Below, piece after piece: positions 1 through 6,956 of a stretch of 13,611 nt of DNA. The position numbers and the translations under genes were made by a program. The notes beneath the pieces were generated by a model. It had not been told where the DNA came from. It saw only the letters and a list, made by a program, of their open reading frames with translations, and made no database searches. This stretch comes from Methanobacteriota archaeon (lineage in GTDB: Archaea; Thermoplasmatota; Poseidoniia; Poseidoniales; Thalassarchaeaceae), in assembly GCA_002685415.1 (NCBI GenBank), contig NYXO01000002.1, positions 27,720 to 41,330 of the forward strand, in the 5' to 3' direction. Position 1 is the first letter of the stretch; every line of letters begins with the position of its first letter.

Positions 1-342
1 GGAGACGAGAAGTATTCCATCGAGTCCATTCCTCTACAGTACTCAACTCGCAAGTTCGTCGCAATGATGGAAGGTCTGGGCTTAGGCGACGATCTAGAGC
101 GCGCTCGAACCGGCCGCAACATTAGAGCCGGTAAGGGCACAATGCGCGGACGAAAGTACAGAACTCCGAAGAGTATCTTACTTGTTGTTGCTCAATCTGA
201 CGGATTAGCAAAGGCCGCTCGAAACGTTCCAGGAGTCGACGTTGTCGCTGCAAAGGACCTCAGCGCTGAGGATTTAGCACCTGGTGGCGATGCAGGTCGT
301 CTCACAGTTTGGACTAAGGATGCAATAGGAGCACTGGAGTGA
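1..342 (+). CDS. rpl4: Large-subunit ribosomal protein uL4 (L4), C-terminal part
   Basis: Frame 1 is open from the first base to a TGA at 340-342 and gives 113 residues with no start inside the window, so this is the 3' part of a gene whose 5' end lies upstream. The stretch with GKGTMRGRKYRTPKSILLVV is the hallmark of archaeal/eukaryotic uL4. uL4 is a primary 23S rRNA binder whose extended loop lines the peptide exit tunnel; that loop-bearing N-terminal portion is outside the window. The fragment carries the C-terminal part of the globular domain and ends in the usual short acidic/hydrophobic tail. It is followed at once by uL23, as in the archaeal S10-type operon. The first in-frame ATG at 64 is internal and is not the real start. 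Confidence 0.96.
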   Translation, partial: GDEKYSIESIPLQYSTRKFVAMMEGLGLGDDLERARTGRNIRAGKGTMRGRKYRTPKSILLVVAQSDGLAKAARNVPGVDVVAAKDLSAEDLAPGGDAGRLTVWTKDAIGALE

Positions 343-343
343 T
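336..343 (+). promoter_or_regulatory. Shine-Dalgarno deciding the uL23 start
   Basis: GGAGTGAT lies four bases before the ATG at 348, which is the spacing seen at other junctions in this operon. It supports ATG 348 over the in-frame GTG at 339, which would lie inside the ribosome binding site itself. Confidence 0.6.
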
Positions 344-347
344 TGAC

Positions 348-638
348 ATGGTGGACCCGTATGATATTATTCAGATGCCTTGGATCACTGAGAAGACCCT
401 CGAGGCTCGTCGAGTGGCCGATCAAGAAGGCGGCTACAAAGAGAACAACAACAGAATCGAATTTATCGTTAGGCGCGAAGCGACAAAAGCCGATATCAAA
501 GCAGCAGTTGAGGAACTACTCGACGTCCAGGTTGCTAAGGTCAACACGAAGATTACTATCACAGGCAAGCACGCATCTGTGCGCCTTGCCGATGGCTATG
601 ATGCGGAGGAAGCAGCGCTCAAGTTAGGAGCATTCTGA
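348..638 (+). CDS. rpl23: Large-subunit ribosomal protein uL23 (L23)
   Basis: This 96-residue protein is a good match in length to archaeal uL23. It opens with the family signature MVDPYDIIQMPWITEKT (canonical form is close to DPYDVIxRPxxTEK) and ends in the expected two-layer fold, with VAKVNTKITITGKHASVRL near residues 63-81. uL23 sits at the exit of the peptide tunnel and is a docking site for the signal recognition particle and for SecY, whose gene closes this operon. I chose ATG 348 because of the ribosome binding site at 336-343. An in-frame GTG at 339 would add MID and overlap the uL4 stop by four bases, and it cannot be excluded. The stop is followed directly by a second TGA that starts the uL2 ribosome binding site. 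Confidence 0.95.
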   Translation: MVDPYDIIQMPWITEKTLEARRVADQEGGYKENNNRIEFIVRREATKADIKAAVEELLDVQVAKVNTKITITGKHASVRLADGYDAEEAALKLGAF

Positions 639-650
639 TGAGGTGATATT

Positions 651-1367
651 ATGGGTAAGCGAACACGTTCACAACGCCGCGGTTCAAGTCCAAAGAACCG
701 GGTGTCCAGTCACAGATTCCCCGCGGCTAACCGTATTCCACGCGTCAGCGAGAAAATGGGAGAGGTAACTGACCTAGTTCATAGTGCGGCTCACACCGCC
801 CCACTTGCTCGGGTCAAGTTTGAAGATGGAACAACAGCTCACATTGCAGCACCAGAAGGTGTTTCAGTAGGGCAGGAATTGGCCTTCGGAGACAATGTAA
901 GTCTCCGACCAGGTAATGTTACCAAACTCTCAGAAATTCCAGAAGGTACACCAATTTGTAATGTAGAATCCCGCCCAGGAGATGGTGGTAAGTTCGCTCG
1001 ATCAGGTGGCAACTCTGCGGTACTAGAAACTAGGATGGGCGATAAGGTAAGAATCAGAATGCCAAGTGGCGGTCTGAAAGATCTTCCAGCGTCCTGCCGT
1101 GCTACGATTGGGGTACTCGGTGGCCATGGCCGAACCGACAAACCTCTGATGAAGGCAGGTGCAGCCCATTACCGAAAGAAGGCGCGAGGAAAACTCTATC
1201 CAACCGTCAGTGGTGTTGCGATGAATCCAGTAGATCACCCACATGGTGGTGGAAACCACCAGGCGGTTCACGGACCTAACTCGGTTAGCAGAAATGCACC
1301 ACCTGGTCAGAAGGTAGGAAATATCGCTCCACGTCGAACCGGACGTGGAAGGACAAGAGAGCAGTGA
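651..1367 (+). CDS. rpl2: Large-subunit ribosomal protein uL2 (L2)
   Basis: This 238-residue protein has the normal archaeal uL2 length. The N-terminus (MGKRTRSQRRGSS) is the basic tail of archaeal uL2, the middle is the OB-fold/SH3-like RNA-binding body, and the C-terminal part has the diagnostic MNPVDHPHGGGNHQ near residues 193-206. The histidine cluster in that motif corresponds to the conserved histidine known to matter for peptidyl transfer and subunit association. uL2 is a primary binder of 23S rRNA near the peptidyl transferase centre. Its start at 651 is preceded by TGAGGTGA at 639-646, the recurrent intercistronic signal of this operon. No key residue appears to be missing. Confidence 0.98.
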   Translation: MGKRTRSQRRGSSPKNRVSSHRFPAANRIPRVSEKMGEVTDLVHSAAHTAPLARVKFEDGTTAHIAAPEGVSVGQELAFGDNVSLRPGNVTKLSEIPEGTPICNVESRPGDGGKFARSGGNSAVLETRMGDKVRIRMPSGGLKDLPASCRATIGVLGGHGRTDKPLMKAGAAHYRKKARGKLYPTVSGVAMNPVDHPHGGGNHQAVHGPNSVSRNAPPGQKVGNIAPRRTGRGRTREQ

Positions 1368-1377
1368 GGTGTAATTT

Positions 1378-1878
1378 ATGGCGCGTAAATCAAAGAAAAT
1401 GTTCCGTTCACCAAAGACTGCTCGACGCCAGGCTCGAAAGCGTCGCTCAACAATCGCTGAGCGACGTAAGAAGGAGTTCCTATGGCGCGGACTAACCATG
1501 GAGGAGTTGAGCGAACTTCCACTCTATCCTCCAGAAGACAATCCAGAAGCTCCTTGTATTGCTACTTTGATGCCTTCAAGGGCCAAGAGGTCATTGTCAC
1601 GTGGTCTATCAGAAGAAGCAGAAAAATTCCTAGACAAGGTACGTGCAAATGGTGGCTCGAAGATGATCAAGACACACTGCCGAGGTATGTTTGTCCTCCC
1701 AGAGATGGTAGGTACTACAATCGGCGTGCACAATGGCCGCGATTTCGTCAAGGTCGAAGTGATTCCAGAAATGATAGGGCACGCCTTGGGCGAGTTTGCT
1801 CCAACCCGCAGGTCGGTTACCCACACCGGTCCTGGTGTAGGTGCTACTCGGTCAAGTAAGCACGTGGCATTGAAGTGA
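1378..1878 (+). CDS. rps19: Small-subunit ribosomal protein uS19 (S19)
   Basis: The 166-residue product carries the uS19 signature in its C-terminal half: THCRGMFVLPEMVGTTIGVH, then NGRDFVKVEVIPEMIGHALG and EFAPTRR. uS19 sits in the head of the small subunit and contacts 16S rRNA and the A-site finger. The N-terminal part (about 45 residues) is very basic (MARKSKKMFRSPKTARRQARK and following), which makes the protein somewhat longer than the bacterial form, though archaeal S19 is also extended. The start at 1378 follows TGAGGTG at 1365-1371, which includes the uL2 stop. The gene ends in TGAGGTGA, which serves as the ribosome binding site of uL22. Confidence 0.97.
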   Translation: MARKSKKMFRSPKTARRQARKRRSTIAERRKKEFLWRGLTMEELSELPLYPPEDNPEAPCIATLMPSRAKRSLSRGLSEEAEKFLDKVRANGGSKMIKTHCRGMFVLPEMVGTTIGVHNGRDFVKVEVIPEMIGHALGEFAPTRRSVTHTGPGVGATRSSKHVALK

Positions 1879-1889
1879 GGTGAAGAAGA

Positions 1890-2417
1890 ATGAGTCGAAT
1901 TTCAGGTAAGCCACAATCCGGATACACTCAATTGCTTGAGGGGTCAAATCTAGCTACCGCACGCGCAGTAAATCTAGACATACACCACAAGCATTGCTAT
2001 CAAATTGCTAAATTCATTCGAGGAATGAATGCTGTTGATGCTATCGAATACTTAGAGAAAGTGATGGATAAGAAGGAAGCAATTCCTTACACTCGAAGAT
2101 CTAGAAAGGGTAAGGGTGGAAACACCATGGCCGGTCATCGAAAAGGAAAGATGGGGCCAGGTCGATACCCATACAAAGCATCAAGAGAATTCATCAAACT
2201 GATCAACAGCGCTATGGAAAATGCACGACAGCGTTACGATACAATCGATGCTGAAGACATGGTGATTACTCATTGTGCAGCACATCGAGGTCAAGTTCAC
2301 ACTGGTTGGAAGCCTCGCGCACGCGGACGTGCTACACCCAAGAATCACTACCAAGTGAATCTCGAGATTTTCCTCGAACACTTCGGCGATGAAGAAGAAG
2401 AGGATGACGAATTCTGA
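1890..2417 (+). CDS. rpl22: Large-subunit ribosomal protein uL22 (L22)
   Basis: This 175-residue archaeal-type uL22 shows LATARAVNLDIHHKHCYQIA near residues 21-40 and RRSRKGKGGNTMAGHRKGKM near 69-88, followed by the GRYPYKAS segment and the long beta-hairpin region (ITHCAAHRGQVHTGWKPRAR). In the ribosome the hairpin reaches into the exit tunnel opposite uL4. The last nine residues are almost all acidic (GDEEEEDDEF), a tail shared in style with uS3 and uL15 here. The ATG at 1890 follows TGAGGTGA at 1876-1883. The stop is fused to the ribosome binding site of uS3. Confidence 0.97.
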   Translation: MSRISGKPQSGYTQLLEGSNLATARAVNLDIHHKHCYQIAKFIRGMNAVDAIEYLEKVMDKKEAIPYTRRSRKGKGGNTMAGHRKGKMGPGRYPYKASREFIKLINSAMENARQRYDTIDAEDMVITHCAAHRGQVHTGWKPRARGRATPKNHYQVNLEIFLEHFGDEEEEDDEF

Positions 2418-2422
2418 GGTGA
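2415..2422 (+). promoter_or_regulatory. Stop/Shine-Dalgarno fusion deciding the uS3 start
   Basis: TGAGGTGA contains the uL22 stop and a strong Shine-Dalgarno, five bases before ATG 2428. This rules against the longer in-frame start at 2389, which lies inside the acidic tail of uL22 and would give a non-homologous MKKKRMTNSEVIK extension. Confidence 0.75.
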
Positions 2423-2427
2423 TTAAG

Positions 2428-3219
2428 ATGAGTAAAGTAAACACAATTCGAAACATCGTTCACCGAAATATTGAGCGCCAGTTAGTCCGCGAGTATCTTC
2501 TCAAGGAAACCGAGCGCGCCGGATTTGGCGGTCTTGAATTCAACCGTACCCCAGATGGAACAAAGGTAACGCTGCAAGCTGAGCAAGTTGGACGCGTTAT
2601 TGGTAGAAGAGGTAAGGTAATTCACGAACTACAGCGCAGATTGAAAGAAGACTTTGATCTAGAGAAGCCTCATCTTGAGGTTAACGAGATCGAAGAGCCT
2701 CGTCTAAATGCTCAGGTGATGGCTAGCAGATTAGCATCATCATTAGAGAGAGGTTGGTTCTTCCGCCGAGCAGGACACAGTACCTCTCAGAATATTATGG
2801 ATGCAGGTGCTCGTGGATGTTTGATAATTTTGTCCGGAAAGATATCAGGAGCACGCCACAGGGTACAAAAGTTCCAGAAGGGGCACATCAAGTTCTGCGG
2901 AGAAACAGCTCTGGAATTGATGGATGAAGGATTTTCTACAGCGGTCAAGAAACTAGGTACCATAGGATGTACCGTTCGTATTATGCGGCCTGGAGTAAAA
3001 CTACCTCACGAAATCACCATTCAAGACAGACAGGAATCTGGTCTAGGGCCAATCGAAGAAGTCTCTATGTTAGAGATTCCTGATGAAGATCCCGCACCTA
3101 AGGTGGAAGAAGCTGAAGTTGCAAATACCGAAGAAGTCGTTGACAGTGTAGTCGAAAAGATGGCCGAGATGGAATCACAGGCTGTCGAAGATGCACCAGA
3201 TGTAGCAGAGGAGGAGTGA
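2428..3219 (+). CDS. rps3: Small-subunit ribosomal protein uS3 (S3)
   Basis: This 263-residue protein begins MSKVNTIRNIVHRNIERQLV. A type II KH domain follows, with the GXXG loop visible in VGRVIGRRGKVIHEL (about residues 52-66), and then the S3 C-terminal domain (GARGCLIILSGKISGARHRV near 128-147, and TVRIMRPGVKLPHEI). uS3 lies at the mRNA entry channel in the head of the small subunit. The last roughly 50 residues are a glutamate/aspartate-rich tail (EEAEVANTEEVVDSVVEKMA and on), a low-complexity extension that is common in archaeal uS3. The start at 2428 is set by the ribosome binding site at 2415-2422. The TGA lies at 3217-3219, only two bases before the uL29 ATG. Confidence 0.97.
   Translation: MSKVNTIRNIVHRNIERQLVREYLLKETERAGFGGLEFNRTPDGTKVTLQAEQVGRVIGRRGKVIHELQRRLKEDFDLEKPHLEVNEIEEPRLNAQVMASRLASSLERGWFFRRAGHSTSQNIMDAGARGCLIILSGKISGARHRVQKFQKGHIKFCGETALELMDEGFSTAVKKLGTIGCTVRIMRPGVKLPHEITIQDRQESGLGPIEEVSMLEIPDEDPAPKVEEAEVANTEEVVDSVVEKMAEMESQAVEDAPDVAEEE
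3208..3216 (+). promoter_or_regulatory. Shine-Dalgarno deciding the uL29 start
   Basis: GAGGAGGAG, which also encodes the last glutamates of uS3, lies five bases before ATG 3222. It favours that ATG over the overlapping GTG at 3216. Confidence 0.65.
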
Positions 3220-3221
3220 AA

Positions 3222-3425
3222 ATGGCACATATCAAATCACGAGATATTGACCAGATGAACCCAGAACAACGTGAGCGCCGACTCGCTGAATTAAGGGAAG
3301 AGCTTCTCCAATTACGTGCTCAGCAAGCCCTTGGAGGTTCATCCTCCAACGCTGGATCATACAAGCAGACACGTAGGAGCATTGCACGTCTTCTCACGAA
3401 GATGTCCGAGGAGAGTAAGGAGTAG
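3222..3425 (+). CDS. rpl29: Large-subunit ribosomal protein uL29 (L29)
   Basis: The 67-residue product is a two-helix coiled-coil protein of normal uL29 length. The signature is MAHIKSRDIDQMNPEQRERR, then LAELREELLQLRAQQALGGS and a basic IARLLTKM end. In the ribosome uL29 sits beside uL23 at the tunnel exit. I start it at ATG 3222 because of the GAGGAGGAG upstream; a GTG at 3216 would add only MK. This is the only gene of the window that stops with TAG (3423-3425). Confidence 0.95.
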   Translation: MAHIKSRDIDQMNPEQRERRLAELREELLQLRAQQALGGSSSNAGSYKQTRRSIARLLTKMSEESKE

Positions 3426-3431
3426 ACCCGA

Positions 3432-3731
3432 ATGGCAGGCATTTGCAATCTATGTGGTCTACCCGATGAACTATGCATATGCCAAGAAATAGCAAAAGAA
3501 CAACAGAAAGCAATCATTTCAACAGTTAGAAGGAGGTATGGAAAGATGGTAACAATGGTAGAAGGAATCGAAGATTCTGCTATCGACATTGGTAAGTTAG
3601 CAAAGTTGCTGAAAAGCGCTTGTGCTAGTGGTGGTACTGTAAAGGGCCGCACCATCGAACTCCAAGGTGAGCACAAGAAGCGTGTCGCCAAGGTCCTTGA
3701 ACAGAATGGATATCAAGTGGAGGTGCGCTAA
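3432..3731 (+). CDS. sui1: Translation initiation factor aIF1 (SUI1 family)
   Basis: This 99-residue protein has the eIF1/SUI1 fold sequence: the basic VRRRYGKMVTMVEGIEDSAI near residues 33-52, then LLKSACASGGTVKGRTIELQ and GEHKKRVAKVLEQNGYQVEV. The N-terminus has four cysteines at positions 5, 8, 15 and 17 (CNLCGLPDELCIC), a likely zinc-binding knuckle typical of archaeal aIF1. The factor binds the small subunit and checks start-codon pairing. It lies between uL29 and the RNase P subunit gene, the usual archaeal position. GGAG at 3419-3422 is the likely ribosome binding site. Its TAA stop abuts the ATG of the next gene with no gap. Confidence 0.94.
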   Translation: MAGICNLCGLPDELCICQEIAKEQQKAIISTVRRRYGKMVTMVEGIEDSAIDIGKLAKLLKSACASGGTVKGRTIELQGEHKKRVAKVLEQNGYQVEVR

Positions 3732-3989
3732 ATGAGTATCATGCATGCTCCTTGGTTGGCTCGGGAAATCGAAGTTATTGGAAGCCGAGATCCAAGTCTA
3801 GTTGGAGTGACTGGTATGATTGTCGAAGAAACTCGTAGAACTCTAAGAGTTCGAACAATTGGTGGAGAAGTCACTCTGCCTAAGGATGTAATCACATTCA
3901 CAATAGATTCTGAGGAGGTCGAAATAGACGGCGCAAGCGTCACACAGAGACCTGAGGATCGAATCAACCGAAGATATAGGAGGAACTGA
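3732..3989 (+). CDS. rnp1: RNase P protein component 1 (Rnp1/Pop4/Rpp29)
   Basis: The 85-residue product matches archaeal Rpp29. It has the IEVIGSRDPSLVGVTGMIVE segment (about 12-31), ETRRTLRVRT, and the closing RPEDRINRRYR, which parallels the family ending RPEDR. The protein is an Sm-like barrel that binds RNase P RNA together with Rpp21 and helps remove the 5' leader of tRNA precursors. The start at 3732 directly follows the aIF1 TAA and is preceded by GGAGGTG at 3719-3725; a second in-frame ATG at 3741 (MHAPW) is less well placed. Its place between aIF1 and uS17 is the classic archaeal one. Confidence 0.93.
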   Translation: MSIMHAPWLAREIEVIGSRDPSLVGVTGMIVEETRRTLRVRTIGGEVTLPKDVITFTIDSEEVEIDGASVTQRPEDRINRRYRRN

Positions 3990-3991
3990 AA

Positions 3992-4324
3992 ATGAAAGAT
4001 ATTGGAGTAGACGTCCGCGCACCTGAGGGTGAATGGGATGGTGACCAAAACTGCCCGTTCTACGGTAGTCTCAGACTACGTGGACAAATCATAGAAGGAA
4101 CTGTATCATCAACTGGAATGAGTAATTCAATTATCGTTCAGCGCGAAGTTACTCGATACATGAAGAAGTATGAGCGTTACGAGAAAAGAACTCGCAGGTA
4201 CGCTGCACACTTACCATCCTGTATTGGGGAAGTAGAAAGTGGCGAAACTGTCCGAATTATGGAATGTAGACCACTATCCAAAACCGTGAAATTTTGCGTT
4301 ATTGAGAAGGGGGCTTCTGAATGA
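3992..4324 (+). CDS. rps17: Small-subunit ribosomal protein uS17 (S17)
   Basis: This 110-residue protein begins MKDIGVDVRAPEGEWDGDQN, then CPFYGSLRLRGQIIEGTVSS, the archaeal N-terminal extension followed by the OB-fold. KKYERYEKRTRRYAAHLPSC near residues 54-73 and ECRPLSKTVKFCVIEK near the end are diagnostic. uS17 binds the 5' and central domains of 16S rRNA early in assembly. GGAGG at 3979-3983 precedes the ATG at 3992, two bases after the Rnp1 stop. The TGA overlaps the uL14 ATG by four bases (ATGA), which suggests translational coupling. Confidence 0.97.
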   Translation: MKDIGVDVRAPEGEWDGDQNCPFYGSLRLRGQIIEGTVSSTGMSNSIIVQREVTRYMKKYERYEKRTRRYAAHLPSCIGEVESGETVRIMECRPLSKTVKFCVIEKGASE

Positions 4325-4719
4325 GAGGAGTAGCAGGTCGAGCAACAGCCGGATTGCCTAGCATGGCAAAGATGGATTGTGTTGACAACACCGGAGCTAA
4401 GGTTGTCCAATTGATTACCGTCCTAAAGAAGGGAGGTGTTGCTCGTCGATATCCTTCCGCTGGAGTTGGTGACATGATTCGTGTTACAGTTCGCAGAGGA
4501 ACTCCAGAAACTCGTCGCCAAATCTTCAATGCGGTCGTAGTACGCCAAAAGCGACCATTCCGTCGAGTTGACGGAACTTGGGTACAGTTCGAAGACAATG
4601 CTTGTGTCATCACGAATGAACGAGGGGATGTCAAAGGATCCGATATCAAAGGTCCAGTTAGCCGTGAAGCGGCTGAGCGATGGCCAAGAATTGCCGCTAC
4701 GGCAAAGCAGATTGTGTGA
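4321..4719 (+). CDS. rpl14: Large-subunit ribosomal protein uL14 (L14)
   Basis: The 132-residue product shows the uL14 core: MAKMDCVDNTGAKVVQLITV near residues 15-34, GVGDMIRVTVRRGTPETRRQ, VVVRQKRPFRR and FEDNACVITNERGDVKGSDI, ending in GPVSREAAERWPRIA. uL14 lies at the subunit interface and forms the binding surface for anti-association factors such as aIF6. The start overlaps the uS17 stop (ATGA at 4321-4324) and an AAGGGGG run lies just upstream. The gene ends in TGAGGTG, the combined stop and ribosome binding site for uL24. Confidence 0.97.
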   Translation: MRGVAGRATAGLPSMAKMDCVDNTGAKVVQLITVLKKGGVARRYPSAGVGDMIRVTVRRGTPETRRQIFNAVVVRQKRPFRRVDGTWVQFEDNACVITNERGDVKGSDIKGPVSREAAERWPRIAATAKQIV

Positions 4720-4729
4720 GGTGTGAAGT

Positions 4730-5167
4730 ATGGTAAGTAAGAAAGCAGGCAAACAGCGTCAAGCACAAACTGACGCACCAATTCATGTTCGCAGGAAGCG
4801 TATCAGGGCTAGATTAGTTAGTGATGATCCGGACTTAGCATTGATCCGTACAGTAACCGTTAGGGTTGGTGACGAAGTTGAAGTCCTTCGTGGAGATTTT
4901 GGATTCCCGAACAGCGCAAAGGCTGACTCACGTGGAAAGAGACTAGGACAATCTAGAGGCCGTGCAGGTGTCAAATCAAGTGTTGTTGGTGTTGATACAA
5001 AGAGCGGTTATGTAATGGTCGAAGGAGTAACAACCAGCACTGCAGATGGAAAAGAAGAGGCGTTACCAATTCACCCATCCAACCTAATTGTTACCAAGCT
5101 GTACGAAGGAGATCCACTTCGCATTAAGCGAATCATGGAGAGAGCAAACGGAGGTGCTGAACAATGA
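4730..5167 (+). CDS. rpl24: Large-subunit ribosomal protein uL24 (L24), with KOW-loop insertion
   Basis: This 145-residue archaeal-type uL24 begins with the family motif KQRQAQTDAPIHVRRKRIRA near residues 8-27. VRVGDEVEVLRGDF (about 45-58) is the first half of the KOW motif, and VVGVDTKSGYVMVEGVTTST resumes the domain. Most family members read RGDFKGHEGKV here. In this protein about 20 extra basic/glycine-rich residues (58-80, containing NSAKADSRGKRLGQSRGRAG) separate the two halves. uL24 is an early 23S rRNA binder at the tunnel exit. The start at 4730 follows TGAGGTG (4717-4723), and the stop overlaps the eS4 start by four bases. Confidence 0.95.
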   Translation: MVSKKAGKQRQAQTDAPIHVRRKRIRARLVSDDPDLALIRTVTVRVGDEVEVLRGDFGFPNSAKADSRGKRLGQSRGRAGVKSSVVGVDTKSGYVMVEGVTTSTADGKEEALPIHPSNLIVTKLYEGDPLRIKRIMERANGGAEQ

Positions 5168-5862
5168 GCAGTAGCCATATGAAAAGACTAACAATGCCAC
5201 GAAGTTGGCCACTTACTCGTAAGACTAACATTTGGGTTCAGAAGCCAAATCCTGGTGGCCACAGTGATGAGATGTGTATGCCTCTTGGAATCATTTTGCG
5301 AGATGTATTAGGGCTAGCTCAATCAAGAAGAGAAGCCAAGCGTATGATCGCAACTCGAAAGGTTATGGTCGATGGGAGAATAGAAACCGATTCTGGCCGT
5401 GGAGTTGGGTTGATGGATGTACTAACAGTGGGTGATGACCACTATCGCTGTGTATTGGATGAAAATGGTAAACTAAGATACCGTTCTATCTCAGCTAAGC
5501 AGTCCTCAAGCAAACTGTGCAGAGTTATTGGGAAGACAACCATTCGTGGAGGTAAGACTCAGGTTCATCTTCACGATGGAAGAAATATTACCGTCGATGA
5601 TGCGAACAAATATAATTCCGGAGACACGCTAATTATTTCTCTACCAGATCAGGAAGTTTCGGGTCATCATGCATTCTCCGAAGGTGTGCTTGCCTACCTA
5701 ACAGGAGGTAGCCACATTGGTAGCACTTCAAAGGTAGTATCGAAGGATGTAAAGCGTTCTTCAAAGGCTAACGAAGTACAATTCGAAGAATTTGGAACAG
5801 TGGCAGATTATGTATTCGTCATAGGTTCCGAGAAGGATATTCCGTTGGAGGTGGATGCATGA
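5164..5862 (+). CDS. rps4e: Small-subunit ribosomal protein eS4 (S4e)
   Basis: The 232-residue product matches archaeal eS4. The opening HMKRLTMPRSWPLTRKTNIW is characteristic. An S4-type RNA-binding segment follows (LGLAQSRREAKRMIATRKVM, about 50-69), then the central S4e domain and a KOW-like region with TQVHLHDGRNITV. eS4 is specific to archaea and eukaryotes and binds the 5' domain of 16S rRNA. The ATG at 5164 overlaps the uL24 stop and follows GGAGGTG at 5150-5156; an internal ATG at 5179 would cut the conserved start close. The stop overlaps the uL5 start (ATGA). Confidence 0.96.
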   Translation: MSSSHMKRLTMPRSWPLTRKTNIWVQKPNPGGHSDEMCMPLGIILRDVLGLAQSRREAKRMIATRKVMVDGRIETDSGRGVGLMDVLTVGDDHYRCVLDENGKLRYRSISAKQSSSKLCRVIGKTTIRGGKTQVHLHDGRNITVDDANKYNSGDTLIISLPDQEVSGHHAFSEGVLAYLTGGSHIGSTSKVVSKDVKRSSKANEVQFEEFGTVADYVFVIGSEKDIPLEVDA

Positions 5863-6386
5863 GCGACACCGCGAATCCAATGTTAAGTCCACGAATCGCT
5901 AAAGTCACCGTGAATATCGGTGTCGGTGAAGGTGGAGCCCGGCTTCAACTAGCTGAGAAAGTACTAGAGTTACTTACTGATATGAAGCCAGTTAGAACTC
6001 TGGCCAAAACCACCAATCGTGAACTTGGGACTCGAGAAGGCGCTCCAATTGGCTGTAAAGTTACAATTCGCGATCAAACAAATGCCGAAGCATTCCTCAA
6101 GGACGCATTCTGGGTCAGAGAAAATACACTTCCTGCCTGGAATTTCGATCAATCAGGTAACCTATCCTTTGGTATTGCAGATTACACAGATTTCCCTGAG
6201 CAGAAGTATGACCCAGATATTGGCATCTTCGGCATGGACATCAACATCGTACTCGAACGCCCCGGTCACAGGGTATCTCGCCGTCGCCGCCGTGCGGCTA
6301 AGGTTGGGATGCCTCACCGAGTGGGCAAGAACGAGTCCATGGAGTGGTTCAAGGAACACTTCGGACTAACCCTTGTGGAGGAGTGA
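5859..6386 (+). CDS. rpl5: Large-subunit ribosomal protein uL5 (L5)
   Basis: This 175-residue protein has the uL5 landmarks: PRIAKVTVNIGVGEGGARLQ near residues 11-30, KTTNRELGTREGAPIGCKVT near 50-69, and the YDPDIGIFGMDINIVLERPG segment near 116-135, followed by a run of arginines (VSRRRRRAAKVG). uL5 binds 5S rRNA and contacts the P-site tRNA and the small-subunit head. GGAGGTG at 5847-5853 precedes the ATG, which overlaps the eS4 stop by four bases. The TGA at 6384-6386 sits three bases before the uS14 start. Confidence 0.97.
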   Translation: MSDTANPMLSPRIAKVTVNIGVGEGGARLQLAEKVLELLTDMKPVRTLAKTTNRELGTREGAPIGCKVTIRDQTNAEAFLKDAFWVRENTLPAWNFDQSGNLSFGIADYTDFPEQKYDPDIGIFGMDINIVLERPGHRVSRRRRRAAKVGMPHRVGKNESMEWFKEHFGLTLVEE

Positions 6387-6389
6387 AGT

Positions 6390-6542
6390 ATGGCAAAAGA
6401 TCACGGAGAAAGTATCGGCAGAAGTAATGGATGCCGTCGCTGCGGACGCAAGCGCGGAATGATTCGTCGACATGGTCTGAGATTGTGCCGCCAATGCTTC
6501 AGAGATGTGGCGCCACAAATAGGGTTCAAGAAGTATACATGA
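6390..6542 (+). CDS. rps14: Small-subunit ribosomal protein uS14, zinc-binding type
   Basis: This is a short gene of 50 residues. It begins [20 protein letters not shown] and has two CxxC pairs (cysteines 15, 18, 33 and 36) that form the zinc knuckle of the short uS14 form. The C-terminal [17 protein letters not shown] is diagnostic. uS14 is a late-assembling protein in the head of the small subunit, next to uS3. The ATG at 6390 follows GGAGGAG at 6377-6383, which also encodes the end of uL5. The stop at 6540-6542 is part of TGAGGTGA, the ribosome binding site of uS8. The position between uL5 and uS8 is universal. Confidence 0.97.
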   Translation: MAKDHGESIGRSNGCRRCGRKRGMIRRHGLRLCRQCFRDVAPQIGFKKYT

Positions 6543-6553
6543 GGTGATTAAGA

Positions 6554-6943
6554 ATGCAGTTTGACCCATTAAGTGACGCATTTGTCCGCATTTTTAACGC
6601 GGAGCAAGCAGGACATTACGAAGTGACTGTTAACCCAGCAAGCAAGCTTCTAGGAAGTATGCTTTCAATCATGCAACAGTCTGGATACGTAGGAGAATAC
6701 GAAAAGATCGAAGATGGCCGTGGAGGCGGCTACCGCGTAGAGTTGATCGGAGCAATCAACCGTTGTGGTGTCATCAAGCCACGACACTCCGTAAAGAGAA
6801 GTGATTACGATAAGTGGGAATCAAGATATCTTCCTGCACAGGATTTCGGCCTTCTCATTCTAACAACCAATCAAGGTGTAATGAATCACCATGAGGCAAA
6901 GAAGGAGCGTGTTGGCGGGCGTTTGCTCGCGTACATTTTCTGA
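6554..6943 (+). CDS. rps8: Small-subunit ribosomal protein uS8 (S8)
   Basis: The 129-residue product has the uS8 N-terminal fold (VTVNPASKLLGSMLSIMQQS near residues 24-43) and the archaeal C-terminal signature CGVIKPRHSVKRSDYDKWES, RYLPAQDFGLLILTTNQGVM and the closing GGRLLAYIF. uS8 binds helix 21 of 16S rRNA and in many organisms also represses its own operon by binding a similar mRNA structure. No such helix was searched for in detail here. The ATG follows TGAGGTGA at 6540-6547. The gene ends in TGAGGGGG, the stop plus Shine-Dalgarno of uL6. Confidence 0.97.
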   Translation: MQFDPLSDAFVRIFNAEQAGHYEVTVNPASKLLGSMLSIMQQSGYVGEYEKIEDGRGGGYRVELIGAINRCGVIKPRHSVKRSDYDKWESRYLPAQDFGLLILTTNQGVMNHHEAKKERVGGRLLAYIF

Positions 6944-6948
6944 GGGGG
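6944..6948 (+). promoter_or_regulatory. Shine-Dalgarno deciding the uL6 start
   Basis: A GGGGG run directly after the uS8 stop lies eight bases before ATG 6957. It argues against the in-frame ATG at 6891, which is inside uS8 and would add 22 non-homologous residues. Confidence 0.6.
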
Positions 6949-6956
6949 AATTAAGG

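Noticed and set aside
2389..2427. Longer start for uS3
   Set aside because: It overlaps the uL22 tail and adds non-homologous residues; the ribosome binding site points to 2428.
6891..6956. Longer start for uL6
   Set aside because: It lies inside uS8, and homology begins at MPKLDM (6957).
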